Of a stretch of DNA of 64,000 nt, positions 1 through 8,738 are shown in pieces (position 1 is the stretch's first letter; each line of letters begins with the position of its first letter). The DNA is from Bacillus sp. V3B (GTDB taxonomy: Bacteria; Bacillota; Bacilli; Bacillales; Cytobacillaceae), in contig NZ_JAETXM010000001.1 of assembly GCF_024494465.1 (NCBI RefSeq), positions 1-64,000 on the forward strand. The letters are read 5' to 3'. The translations under genes were made by a program, and so were the position numbers. The notes under the pieces are model-generated. The model had not been told where the DNA came from, made no database searches, and saw nothing but the letters and a program-made list of their open reading frames with translations.

Positions 1-1
1 T

Positions 2-590
2 TACCTTTATAATAGTTTTTATAAATGATATCCAGGGGAAAAAATAGACTTCTTTCCCCTGAACATTACACTCGTTGAGTTAGATACGAAATCGATATTT
101 AAAATACTAGATACGATTAAACAGGCATCAACAAATCTAGATGGTTTCAATTTATTTATTAATATATTTCCACCAACATTGATAGATCCGACTTTTCAAA
201 ATAGTTTAGAAAAGCTACTATGTCTTTCAAACATAAAACCCAGCTCTATTGTGTTAGAAATAAGTGAAGCTGAAAGAGGAACAAATTTATCTATCCTCAA
301 AAAAATATCTCGAATTTTAAAAAACAAGGATTTTTAATTGATCTTGATAACTTTGGAAAAGGCGAATCAACAATCAAATCCATTATAGAAATTGAACCTA
401 ATATTGTAAAAATTGACCGTTACTTTGCTAAGAATTTGTCTAACTCATCGAAAAACAAGCAGTAATCCAACAATGATACCACTATGATTTTAGAAGGTTT
501 GAGTTCAAAATAGACTTACAAACAGCAAAGGGTTTAAGTGTTCCTTTTGGCCAGGGGTATTATTTAGGAAAACCAAAACTCATAGATTAA
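2..590 (+). pseudogene. Broken EAL-domain (c-di-GMP phosphodiesterase-like) gene
   Basis: Three reading frames together give a degraded EAL domain. Frame 2 encodes a stretch with SSIVLEISEAERG. It then shifts near position 325 to IDLDNFGKGES followed by IVKIDRYF, which corresponds to the conserved D-F-G-G and K-I-D elements of EAL domains. A further shift near 540 leads to VPFGQGYYLGKP, the usual C-terminal Q-G-Y/F-x-x-x-P motif. There is also an in-frame TGA at 26. The gene starts before the window, so the N-terminal domains are not visible. With at least two frameshifts and a stop it cannot make an active enzyme. The family assignment rests on motif spacing only. Confidence 0.6.
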
Positions 591-636
591 TATTTACCAA
601 ATATTGGTTCCGATGATCATGCTTGAGTGAATTTTT

Positions 637-960
637 TTGATTTTAAGAAAGTACTTTATGGGAGAAGTTAAAAAACATTCATCTAGTAATCATTTTTTAT
701 TTATAAGAGAGGAGAATAAAGTGATAGCTTTAAAAAATAAAATGCGCTATGAATTGTTGGTAGAACAGTTTCAAATAGATACATCTACTTTATTTTATAA
801 AGAGCTAAAATATTCGATCGAACGTATATTTTCATCTATCTATAATTACACAGACATCATGTATATTGAATTTATTGATGATAAAGCACTGTACAGCTAT
901 ATTAAATATCATCGATCGAGTGTCATTTTCAAGAGCGTGTGGATCAGCATTTCCCGATAA
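637..960 (+). CDS. Unrecognised short ORF, possibly a truncated gene
   Basis: This is an open frame of 107 codons. A better start may be GTG at 721, which follows GAGGAG with six bases between. No family is recognised. Residues are mixed and polar, with no membrane segment and no metal motif. Its 3' end runs into the truncated end of the opposite-strand regulator pseudogene, so the C-terminus is probably artificial. It lies in a decayed region and may itself be a fragment. Confidence 0.25.
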   Translation: MILRKYFMGEVKKHSSSNHFLFIREENKVIALKNKMRYELLVEQFQIDTSTLFYKELKYSIERIFSSIYNYTDIMYIEFIDDKALYSYIKYHRSSVIFKSVWISISR

Positions 961-2128
961 TTCAATGATAATGGTTTGTATAAAGCTTTGAGTATCAATG
1001 CCTAACTCCTTTGCTGCCATTTCAACTTGAAGAGGATTTTTAATTTTCAAGAATTCATGATATTGTTCAAAGGTTTTCCTATATAAAATATCGGTTCTTG
1101 ATCTGATTTTCATAATTTCTAGGGTGAGGATAGGAGCGCCCTGTTCAACAATTAAGCGATCTCTGATAGATAAGGGACTATGATCAGGCAGCCTAAAAAA
1201 CGGATCTTGATCTGATAGGATGCACATGACAGGATAAATCAATATGATCCGAAATAGATACATAGGCTGGTTTTGTTTTATTGAGAAAAAGGAGAAAAAG
1301 ATCCGCAAGAACTTTTTCGAAAGATAGATTGTCAGCTGGATAACATTTTCCCTCGAGATAATCTGCATAAGTAATCGTTTTTTTCATTAAATGATTCATT
1401 TCTATAATGATAGATTTCAATCCTCTGTTTTCTATGGATAACCGTGTTAGATGGTTACGTATTTCGGTTCTCTGTAGCAATTGCTCATTTGTCTCTTCAA
1501 GCTTTGTTAATAAATGAGTGACTTCATCTAAATTTTTCTGAACTTCTTCATGAAGCTGGGCATTGTGAATGGCTACTGCAAAGTGGGAGGCAAAGCCTTG
1601 AAGAAGTAGAAGATCCCTTTCGCTAGGTAACTCTTCCCGATCAAAGCGATGAAGGGTCATGACACCAATTCTCTTATCGCCAAACATAATAGGTACAGAC
1701 AAAAGAGATTTAATGGTTCTTTTGGAGGCACCTGCAGCGTGTAAGATATTGAAATTGTCTTCACTTAAATCTTCCATACTGTCATAAATTTCCTTTGTGG
1801 TTCCAATCAATCGAACAGAACCGTCTCTAAAGACCTTTCCGACAATAGACTCACCGATACTTACCTGAAAGGACCTGATTTGGTCATTAAATCCGACGTA
1901 TGACTTCTTCGAGTGCTCATCAAAAAGTTGGATGAACCCCGCATCTGATGAACCCCGCATCTGTGGATCTGAAGATCGCAATAGCGTAATGCATGATTTT
2001 CTTAAGTACGTCATCTAATTCAAGAGTCGAGGTGATGACACGGAAGCTTTCCATAAGGGGATTTCCATGTCATGCTGTACCTTTAACGAATCTGGATCTA
2101 AATGATGAAGCTCGATTTCGTCTTTCAA
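898..2128 (-). pseudogene. Broken GAF-domain, PucR-like transcriptional regulator
   Basis: The minus strand encodes a GAF domain (SLLSVPIMFGDKRIGVMTLH, then SERDLLLLQGFASHFAVAI), a coiled linker and a segment resembling the PucR/CdaR ligand region (IVEQGAPILTLEIMK). The usual C-terminal helix-turn-helix is absent because the frame is truncated near 900. Frame breaks occur near 1205, and at 1931-1962 where a 16-bp tandem duplication shifts the frame. Removing one copy restores RSTDAGFIQLFDEHSKK. Another shift near 2050 separates the first codons (TTG at 2128 behind AGGAGAGG) from the GAF domain. It is clearly non-functional. The PucR label is an inference from segment order. Confidence 0.55.
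1931..1962. repeat. 16-bp perfect tandem duplication
   Basis: GATGAACCCCGCATCT occurs twice in direct succession (1931-1946 and 1947-1962). Sixteen is not a multiple of three, so this duplication alone destroys the GAF reading frame of the regulator pseudogene. Confidence 0.9.
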
Positions 2129-2239
2129 TATTCTTTTACCTCTCCTATGTTGAATTCAACAATTTATTTGGAAAAACATTGTGTAATCCAACATTGATTA
2201 TTTATTATATATTTTATAATATTTAGTAAATTAAGAAAA
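2116..2239. repeat. Direct repeat block, copy 1 (about 120 bp)
   Basis: This block aligns over its whole length with 3866-3984. Both begin TTTCGTCTTTCAATATTCTTT and end GTAAATTAAGAAAA, with scattered substitutions and small indels between. Read on the minus strand, it contains the upstream region, an AGGAGAGG ribosome binding site and a TTG start for the broken regulator. It is therefore a duplicated promoter/leader rather than a random repeat. Confidence 0.8.
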
Positions 2240-2279
2240 TTACTTTATTAAAATTTCTTCAAAAGTAGGGGGCCGGGGG

Positions 2280-2420
2280 GTTACGGCCTTATTACGGGGA
2301 GGAAGACCTGGAAAAGCAGTTGCACTTCGAGCAGACTTTTATGAAGGAAAAGATGTGAAAATTGCACGTAATGTTGGAAAAGAGAATAAACAGCCAGCGG
2401 ATCACAGTAAAGTAGGTTAA
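2280..2420 (+). pseudogene. Scrambled fragment of an M20-type amidohydrolase
   Basis: An open stretch encodes GGRPGKAVALRADF followed immediately by YEGKDVKIARNVG. Both pieces match the intact amidohydrolase just downstream (GGKPGKTMGLRADF and FYKGKDVKVETNVG), but in reversed order. In the intact protein the GKDVK segment precedes the RPGK segment by about 20 residues. This points to a former tandem copy that recombined and was largely deleted. Confidence 0.65.
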
Positions 2421-2478
2421 TGTGTGACTAAATCATTTATAAATGGTTCAGTTAATAGATGAATGGAGGCAGTTGAAT

Positions 2479-3666
2479 ATGAAAGACAAACTAATGAAAA
2501 TGTTAAAGGATCGTAAAGAAGAAATCATTGAAATTAGAAGATATCTTCATGAACATCCTGAATTGTCATTTGAAGAAGAAAACACAAGTAAATATATTGA
2601 AGAGTTTTATAAAGGTAAAGATGTCAAAGTTGAGACAAATGTTGGTGGAGGATATGGTGTAATCGTTACCATTACAGGAGGAAAACCTGGAAAAACAATG
2701 GGATTACGTGCTGATTTCGATGCTCTCCCTATTTTTGAAGAAACGGATGTGCCGTTCAAATCAAAAAATCCCGGTGTCATGCATGCATGTGGTCATGATG
2801 GACATACCGCTTACCTACTGGTGCTTGCTGACTGCTTAATCCAGCTTAAGGATGAAGTTCCTGGTACGATTAAAATTATTCATCAACCTGCTGAAGAAGT
2901 ACCGCCTGGAGGAGCAATCGGGATCATTAAATCTGGCTTACTTGATGATTTAGATCATATTTTCGGTATTCACTTACTGCCGCTAGGGCCATCAGGTGTT
3001 GTAGGATATAACAGTGGATATGTATTCCCAGGACGTGCATACTTTAAATTGAAGATTCAAGGTGTTGGGGGACATGGTTCTTCTCCTCACTTAGCAAATG
3101 ATGCCATCGTAGCAGGTTCATACTTTGTAACTGCTATTCAAACAATTGTCAGCCGTCGATTAAACCCATTCGATATGGGTGTTATTACAATCGGTTCGTT
3201 TAACGGAAATGGTACATTCAATGTGATTAAAGACAGCGTGGAAATTGAAGGGGATGTCCGCGCGATGACAGAAGAAACACGTGAATTAATTGAACAAGAA
3301 ATTCGCCGCATTGCGAAAGGGATTGAAGTAGAATTTGATGTAACATGTAAGTTTACTTATACACCAGACTATCCGCCACTATATAATGATCCTGAAGTGA
3401 CAGACGTGGTTGCAACATGTTTACGAAATGCGAATGATAAAGACATTACAGATGTAAAGGAATTCCCTAAAATGGCACCATCAGAAGACTTCGCACACTA
3501 TGCAAAAAAATTCCCAGCATGTTTCTTCTATATTTGCTGCACACCAAAAGGGGTAGAGAAACCGTACTTTAATCATAATCCAAAATTTGATATTGATGAA
3601 GATGCCCTTTTAGTAGCCGCAAAAGCAGTCGGTCAAGTTGTTTGTGGCTATTACGAAATAGATTAA
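2479..3666 (+). CDS. M20-family amidohydrolase
   Basis: Predicted cytoplasmic metal-dependent amidohydrolase that cleaves N-acyl groups from amino acids or peptides. Length is 395 residues, usual for the M20D family. The metal-binding motif MHACGHDGHT lies near residues 100-109. HQPAEE near 135-140 carries the catalytic glutamate. A GVGGHGSSPH segment marks the dimerisation (lid) domain. The frame is open from 2443, but ATG at 2479 is chosen because GGAGG ends nine bases before it. It resembles B. subtilis YhaA and related hydrolases, and the natural substrate cannot be told from sequence. Unlike its surroundings, it is intact. It is flanked by the two direct repeat blocks and preceded by a scrambled partial copy of itself. 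A hairpin terminator follows. Confidence 0.85.
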   Translation: MKDKLMKMLKDRKEEIIEIRRYLHEHPELSFEEENTSKYIEEFYKGKDVKVETNVGGGYGVIVTITGGKPGKTMGLRADFDALPIFEETDVPFKSKNPGVMHACGHDGHTAYLLVLADCLIQLKDEVPGTIKIIHQPAEEVPPGGAIGIIKSGLLDDLDHIFGIHLLPLGPSGVVGYNSGYVFPGRAYFKLKIQGVGGHGSSPHLANDAIVAGSYFVTAIQTIVSRRLNPFDMGVITIGSFNGNGTFNVIKDSVEIEGDVRAMTEETRELIEQEIRRIAKGIEVEFDVTCKFTYTPDYPPLYNDPEVTDVVATCLRNANDKDITDVKEFPKMAPSEDFAHYAKKFPACFFYICCTPKGVEKPYFNHNPKFDIDEDALLVAAKAVGQVVCGYYEID

Positions 3667-3780
3667 AACAAATTAACTTTGTTGATGGGGTAGCGTCAGT
3701 TACATGTGGATTTACAACATTAAGAGTTCCCTACTTGAAAAACCGTAATTTTAAAACAATAGATTTCTATAAAAAATATA

Positions 3781-3815
3781 GAGCCAACACTAATGAAATA
3801 TCGTGTTGGCTTTTA
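3781..3815 (+). terminator. Rho-independent terminator after the amidohydrolase
   Basis: GCCAACAC pairs with GTGTTGGC across a 12-base loop, followed by TTTT. Confidence 0.75.
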
Positions 3816-3865
3816 CCGTTAGTTTTAAATAAAGTTAAACGCAATTCTGCATCATTTATTTAGGG

Positions 3866-3984
3866 TTTCGTCTTTCAATATTCTTTCCCTTATGTTGAAA
3901 TCCACAATTTATTACAAAAAATGGTGTGTCATCCCACATTGATTGTTTGTTATATATATTATAGTATTTGGTAAATTAAGAAAA
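3866..3984. repeat. Direct repeat block, copy 2
   Basis: Second copy of the block at 2116-2239, in the same orientation. On the minus strand it keeps AAGGGAAAG and the TTGAAAGACGAAA start region, but no regulator follows. From here to 4208 no gene is supported. Confidence 0.8.
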
Positions 3985-4208
3985 ATAAAAAGACAATAGA
4001 ATTATATGTCTAGAGATATAGAGAAAGTAGCCAATAAGCCCTTACGACAGAAATCAAAGTCAATTTAGAAATATTAGCCTATGCATAGGAAACATTTCAA
4101 GAGGTCATGAATAGTGAAAAGAAAAGAGAAGGTTAACTTTCACTGCTTATTTTGGTTTTGACAATAACTAGCTCTATCTGGAATATTAGGAAGGATGATA
4201 TAGGATTG

Positions 4209-4841
4209 ATGTGGGACATTTTAAATATTATCGGAACGATTGCGTTTGCGATAAGTGGCACCATCGTAGCTATGGAAGAAGAATATGATATTTTAGGAGT
4301 TTATATTTTAGGGTTAGCCACAGCCTTTGGTGGAGGGGCGATTCGTAATCTTTTAATAGGCGTACCTATATCCGCCTTATGGGAACAAGGACCACTATTT
4401 TTAACGGCTGTTATTGTCATGACCATTGTGTTCATTTTTCCAAACCGCATCTTAAAGCAGTGGGGAAAATGGGAACTCTATACGGATGCCATTGGGTTGG
4501 CTGCATTTGCGGTTCAAGGTGCTCTTTATGCTACCGAAATGAACCATCCAGTCATTGCCGTTATCGTCGCTGCTCTTTTAACTGGAAGTGGTGGCGGAAT
4601 TGTTCGTGATGTGTTAGCTGGAAGAAAACCGTTACTATTACATACAGATATTTATGGTGTTTGGGCCATACTAGGAGGTCTAGTAATAGGAATAGGACTC
4701 GTAAATCAACCCTGGGAATTATATCTATTGTTCATGCTAATTGTCGTTCTGAGGATTTTAACTGTTCTTTATAACTGGAAATTACCTTATTGTTCCATTA
4801 AGAAAAATCAAGTATCCTATGAAATAGGTCATAAGGATTGA
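4209..4841 (+). CDS. TRIC-type (UPF0126) membrane channel protein
   Basis: Predicted seven-helix membrane protein of 210 residues related to trimeric intracellular cation channels and bacterial UPF0126 proteins such as YvgT. The family's two inverted halves are visible, each with a glycine-rich signature: GGGAIRNLL near residue 41 and GGGIVRDVL near residue 130. The frame is open from 4152, but the helical homology starts at MWDILN, so ATG 4209 is taken. The transported ion is unknown for most bacterial members. No operon partner is present, and the gene stands alone between a repeat block and an IS remnant. Confidence 0.8.
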   Translation: MWDILNIIGTIAFAISGTIVAMEEEYDILGVYILGLATAFGGGAIRNLLIGVPISALWEQGPLFLTAVIVMTIVFIFPNRILKQWGKWELYTDAIGLAAFAVQGALYATEMNHPVIAVIVAALLTGSGGGIVRDVLAGRKPLLLHTDIYGVWAILGGLVIGIGLVNQPWELYLLFMLIVVLRILTVLYNWKLPYCSIKKNQVSYEIGHKD

Positions 4842-4953
4842 AAAATAATCGACTTCTAGTATTTGTCATAGATTCGCTTATTGTTGGTAGTTTAAATTAA
4901 ATCAATAGTTTATTTCAAAGATATTCTTTATGGTTTTAAAACCAGTATCTTGA

Positions 4954-5859
4954 ATCACGCGTGTTGATTAGCCAAAATTATACAGTATTCAAGTGATTCA
5001 GTTACTGATGGAATATCAGTATTTCTTTCACGCCAATTCGCCATTCAACTGGCAGATCATTACAAAGAAGCAGGCGTGTAAAACCTGCGAATGATAACTG
5101 TTTTCGGATACTTTTCTTACTGCCTTGTACATGCAAAAAATTTAGTAAAACATACGCAAGTAGTGCTGCGAACAGTTGATTGAACACTGCGTTTTTGGTC
5201 GTACCAAATAGCACAGGGACATTCAAATTTTGCTTGATCCAGCGAAAGCATGATTCAATTGCCCAACGTGATTTATACATCTCATTTAAGAGGCATGGCT
5301 GTTTCATTTGTGAAACCCACATGTAGTTTGATGCCAGAACGTTCGCCATGATACACAGCCCATGGTAAGCGAGTTTTTTCGACTGTAATCATTGTCGAAT
5401 CAATAGAAAGAAGTGTTTTTGGCATGTTTAATGTGCGTCGTGTAGCACGATGTAACTTACCATTAATGGTCTCAAAAATACGCTTCATAATGGCATAATC
5501 CATTACCTTCATGTACCTGGATAATGAAGAATGATCGACCGGAACAAGTCCGAGCTAGGACCAACATCAGCTGCGTGACGTAAGCTTTTCCATCCGTTTG
5601 TTGCAGCGCTAATTAAATACGAAATGAGTGTTGAAACCGTGCATTTGCGCACTGTATCGACATAGTTGAACTCAGATAAAATCATTTGTAGTTCGGCTTC
5701 TGAAAGAAAGTTTTGAATGAGTGTAAAAATCGTGTTATTTTTGTTCAAGAGAGATTCCTCGTTTCGTAAATGTTTGTGTGGTAACTTACATTTCACATGA
5801 GAATCTCTCATTTTTTATGAAATTTAATTGGAAGAAACTAGATAATCAACATGCGTGAT
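4954..5859. mobile_element. Internally deleted IS4-like insertion sequence
   Basis: The element is bounded by 17-bp inverted repeats with one mismatch (ATCACGCGTGTTGATTA at 4954-4970; its complement with CAT for CGT at 5843-5859). It is flanked by a direct repeat CTTGA (4949-4953 and 5860-5864). At 906 bp it is shorter than the roughly 1.4 kb expected for the family. The enclosed transposase lacks its centre, so the element is not autonomous. Confidence 0.75.
5002..5811 (-). pseudogene. Truncated IS4-family transposase
   Basis: Three overlapping minus-strand frames give the transposase in order. The N-terminal part contains VRKCTVSTLISYLISAA. The first catalytic aspartate is in LLSIDSTMITVE. 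The C-terminal signature is YKSRWAIESCFRWIKQNL. One frameshift lies near 5509. At about 5282, GIKLHVGFTNETAMPLK is joined almost directly to the Y-x2-R-W segment, so the central part carrying the second catalytic aspartate is missing. The IS4 assignment rests on the DST and Y-W-E-x-FRWIK motifs. Confidence 0.7.
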
Positions 5860-5999
5860 CTTGAATATCATTAGTAAGCTCTAGTTACATATAGTAATAA
5901 TTATAGTAAGGATTAATTTTCAATATCAAATTCATATTTTTATAGTACTTAGGTAAAACATGGGTCGCTACTCTTACCTTTAATAAAAATATTAATCGG

Positions 6000-6027
6000 G
6001 AGCAAATCTTTTAGGTTTGCTCTTTTT
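6000..6027 (+). terminator. Terminator hairpin used as group II intron target
   Basis: GAGCAAA pairs with TTTGCTC and is followed by TTTTT directly before the intron. No gene that it would serve survives to the left, only the IS remnant and about 140 bp of unassigned sequence. Confidence 0.75.
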
Positions 6028-7893
6028 GTGTGCCAGGCATGTTCATTAACTTGGCGGTGCAAGTCCGCTATGGGCGTTGGGATATGCGAACCATTAGCCA
6101 AAAGCAAGGGTGTCCGTGGTGACGCGGAATCTGAAGGAAGAGCTCTAGGCAAATCCTCGGTCTGAGGTACACGAATCACATTTGAGGTTCTCGTTCTAGG
6201 ATGAGTTTGCAAAACAAAACAAAGTCCAAAATATCTCCAGATGGGACGGGAATAAATGTGGCAGATATATGAGGAGAAAGTGAATGAACTTACCCTGGGA
6301 GATCTCTTGATACCCTAATATAGGAACCTACTTAGTGATAAGTAGCTGAATCAAGAGAAGTCAGCCGAAGTCATAGTATCAACTTTAAAGGTTGAGAAGG
6401 ACAGAACGAAAGGAGTGACAATGTTAGAGTCATTTACAAAGGAACAAAGACACAGCCAATCAATGGCTACAAGAGAGAGAAAGGGTCGGAAACCATAAAA
6501 TTCTATTGTAGAGTGGAGTTCTCTTTGTGCAAACTTGAAGACATGGAAACAATATGGAATTTACTAAGAACTTAATTGAGAAAATCACAAGTCAAGACAA
6601 TATGAACCAAGCCTTTCTGAAGGTTAAAAGAAATAAAGGGTCAGCAGGATTCGATGAGAAAGATATAGTAGCTACCCGCCTTTATTTGAAAGAGCATGGA
6701 CAAGAAATGATTCAGCTTTTACAAGACGGAAAATATAAACCCCAAGCTGTTAGAAGGGTAGAAATACCAAAACCGAATGGTGGAAAACGTAAGTTAGGAA
6801 TACCCAGAGTTACAGACCGAATCATTCAACAAGCAGTTGTCCCAATCATCACACCGATCTTCGAGAAACAATTTAGTTCATACAGTTATGGATTTAGACC
6901 AAATAAAAGTGCTCATCAAGCGATTGAACAAGCAAAGCAATATATCGAAGATGGATATGAGTATGTTGTAGATATAGATTTAGAGAAATTCTTCGATAAA
7001 GTACAGCACGATAAGCTGATGTCTCTTGTCGCCAAAACCATAACGGATAAATCAACACTAAAGTTAATTCGTCGTTTTCTACAAGTAGGAATTATGGAAA
7101 ATGGAATCATTACAGTGAATAAAGAAGGAACACCACAGGGTGGACCGCTTAGTCCATTACTTAGCAATATCATTTTAAATGAATTGGATAAGGAGTTAGA
7201 AAAACGGGGGCACAAGTTTGTCCGCTATACGGACGACTGTAACATCTATGTAAAGAGTCTAAAAGCTGGAGAACGAGTGAAGCAAGGAATGACGATCTTT
7301 ATTGAAAGAAAATGAAAACTGAAAGTGAACAAGGAGAAAAGTGCTGTGGGAAAGCCGAGTGCACGTATATTCTTAGGGATGAGTTTTTACCGAAGGCAAA
7401 AGGAAATCAGAATATACGTGCCCACGAAATCGAAACAGAGGGTTAAAGAGAAAATAAAGAAGATAACGAACCGTAATTGGCGAGTATCGATGGAATATCG
7501 TATCCTAAAGTTAAACCAGTTCATTCAAGGATGGGGAAACTATTTCAAAATCGGAGACATTAAGAGATATGCACGTGAAATAGACGCACATATTAGAAGA
7601 CGATTGAGAGCCTGTCGATGGAAAGAGTGGAAGAAAACAAAAACGAAATACCGAAACTTGAAGAGTCTCGGTATCCGCCCAAATGACGCTTGGAAATGTG
7701 CGAACTCTCGCAAAGGATACTGGAGAAATTCGAATAATCCTATCTTGCATAAAGCTATGAACAATCAATATTGGGTAGATCAAGGATTAAAGCAATTAAG
7801 CCATGTGATTTCATAAACTTTCGAACCGCCGTATACGGAACCGTACGTACGGTGGTGTGAGAGGTTGGCACGGTAACGTGCTTCCTACTCGAT
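6028..7893 (+). mobile_element. Group IIC intron (retroelement)
   Basis: The element starts with GTGTGCC right after the U-tract of a terminator hairpin, the insertion habit of class C introns. It ends in recognisable domains V and VI. Domain V is near 7823-7861, where CCGCCGTATACGG pairs with the downstream CCGTACGTACGGTGG. Domain VI is near 7862-7893. The long 5' RNA region (6028-6553) precedes an intron-encoded reverse transcriptase. The domain V base carries CGC where most group II introns have AGC, as I recall for the Oceanobacillus iheyensis IIC intron. Exact boundaries are inferred to within a few bases. The encoded protein is interrupted, so mobility would need a helper in trans. Confidence 0.8.
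6554..7816 (+). pseudogene. ltrA: Group II intron reverse transcriptase/maturase with in-frame stop
   Basis: The frame encodes the reverse transcriptase (GSAGFDEKDI, YGFRPNKSAHQA, VVDIDLEKFFDKV, GTPQGGPLSPLLSNI) and, after a TGA at 7313-7315, continues in the same frame through the maturase thumb (LNQFIQGWGNYFKIGD). It ends in the class C C-terminal region (WKEWKKTKTKYRNLKSLGI, RKGYWR). The stop sits where an ordinary codon would complete IERK-x-KLKVNKEKS, so one base change would repair it. The catalytic box is YTDD instead of the usual YADD. No HNH endonuclease domain is visible, as expected for class C. Confidence 0.85.
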
Positions 7894-8109
7894 TAGTGAT
7901 CTATAATTAATCAAAGGTCAAATTCAACAATGGATCGATAGCCTTCTTAACTATATTGTCAATTTCACTCTGCGAAGAAAGAAAATACAGAGAAATTAAA
8001 ACACATTTTAAAATGTTATTCGATAGAAAAATTGCTACATTTAGTTTTTCTTTCTCATAATAAATACATTCTGTTATATAAAATATATATATTTTTAAAA
8101 AAACTTAGA

Positions 8110-8133
8110 ATATAATAAATGTAAGCGCTTCTA
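8110..8133 (+). promoter_or_regulatory. Putative promoter -10 with overlapping cre (CcpA) site
   Basis: TATAAT at 8111-8116 is followed by TGTAAGCGCTTCTA at 8120-8133. This matches the cre consensus TGWAANCGNTNWCA except at two 3' positions and has a perfect AAGCGCTT core. Lying at the expected start of the riboswitch transcript, it would give catabolite repression. No convincing -35 is visible. Confidence 0.45.
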
Positions 8134-8186
8134 TAAGTAATTAAAATTGTGTAAGGTGAGTTTATCAAACAATTGAATATTTTACG

Positions 8187-8384
8187 GTTGATTGTATTGG
8201 GAGAGAGTGATAAATATCGCCACCGAAGGAGCAAATTCCATAAAATCCTTGGAATAAATCTCTCAGGTAAAAAGAACCATTACATGACGTAGCTCTGGAG
8301 AGTGCATATTTCTTTATATGCCACCAAAGGGGATCTGCTTTTTTGCAGGACAAACTTTCAGGTAAAAGGACAGAGAGGGTAGAA
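8187..8384 (+). promoter_or_regulatory. Tandem glycine riboswitch
   Basis: Two consecutive glycine aptamers are recognisable. The first (about 8199-8288) runs GGGAGAGA, CACCGAAGGAGCAA, TCTCAGGTAAAAAGAACC. The second (about 8290-8380) runs CTCTGGAGAGTGC, CCACCAAAGGGG, ACTTTCAGGTAAAAGGACAGAG. These are the conserved cores and the short linker of the cooperative tandem form. A terminator overlaps the end of aptamer 2, as in transcription-controlling ON switches. The usual controlled genes (gcvT or a glycine/alanine:sodium symporter) are absent downstream. Confidence 0.92.
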
Positions 8385-8410
8385 ACAATGCCTTCTTCTG
8401 TCCTTTTTTG
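8364..8410 (+). terminator. Riboswitch expression-platform terminator
   Basis: AGGACAGA (8367-8374) pairs with TCTGTCCT (8397-8404), followed by a T run. The 5' arm overlaps the last helix of the second glycine aptamer, so glycine binding would be expected to prevent termination. Confidence 0.85.
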
Positions 8411-8543
8411 TTGTAAAAAACAAACAATCCCTGAAATTAAGCGCTACTAAATCCAATAACAGCAGTATATGATGATGCAACTTGAAGATTCTTCCAAAGA
8501 TAAGGAAGGCTTAATAACTACATTTACATGAAGATTATGGGAG

Positions 8544-8738
8544 ATGAGAATATTGGCAGAAAATGAACTTGTATTGGACTTTCTTCATATAGTTTTAGCT
8601 ATTCTTTGGGTATGGCTTTTTCTTCAAAATAAACGAAAGGGTACAATAAATCTTACACATATCATTCTGCTCGTTTTTGCATTTGGTATATTGCTTAATT
8701 CACTATATGAAGTCATTAGTAGTTGGGGGGTTTATTGA
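8544..8738 (+). CDS. Small two-helix membrane protein, unknown
   Basis: Up to 64 residues with two hydrophobic segments (LDFLHIVLAILWVWLFL and IILLVFAFGILLNSLY) separated by a basic loop QNKRKG. GGGAGATG precedes the frame, so TTG at 8553 is as plausible as ATG at 8544. No family is recognised. It is the first frame after the glycine riboswitch, 134 bases past its terminator. There is no reason to think it handles glycine. Confidence 0.4.
   Translation: MRILAENELVLDFLHIVLAILWVWLFLQNKRKGTINLTHIILLVFAFGILLNSLYEVISSWGVY

Noticed and set aside
5949-6212. Minus-strand ORF of 87 codons
   Set aside because: It lies in the structured 5' RNA region of the group II intron, has no SD and its product resembles nothing. 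An accidental frame.
6916-7215. Minus-strand ORF of 99 codons
   Set aside because: Antisense shadow of the reverse transcriptase coding sequence.
7313-7315. UGA recoding (selenocysteine or tryptophan) in the intron reverse transcriptase
   Set aside because: Other genes here use TGA as a normal stop, and no SECIS-like hairpin follows. A nonsense mutation is simpler.
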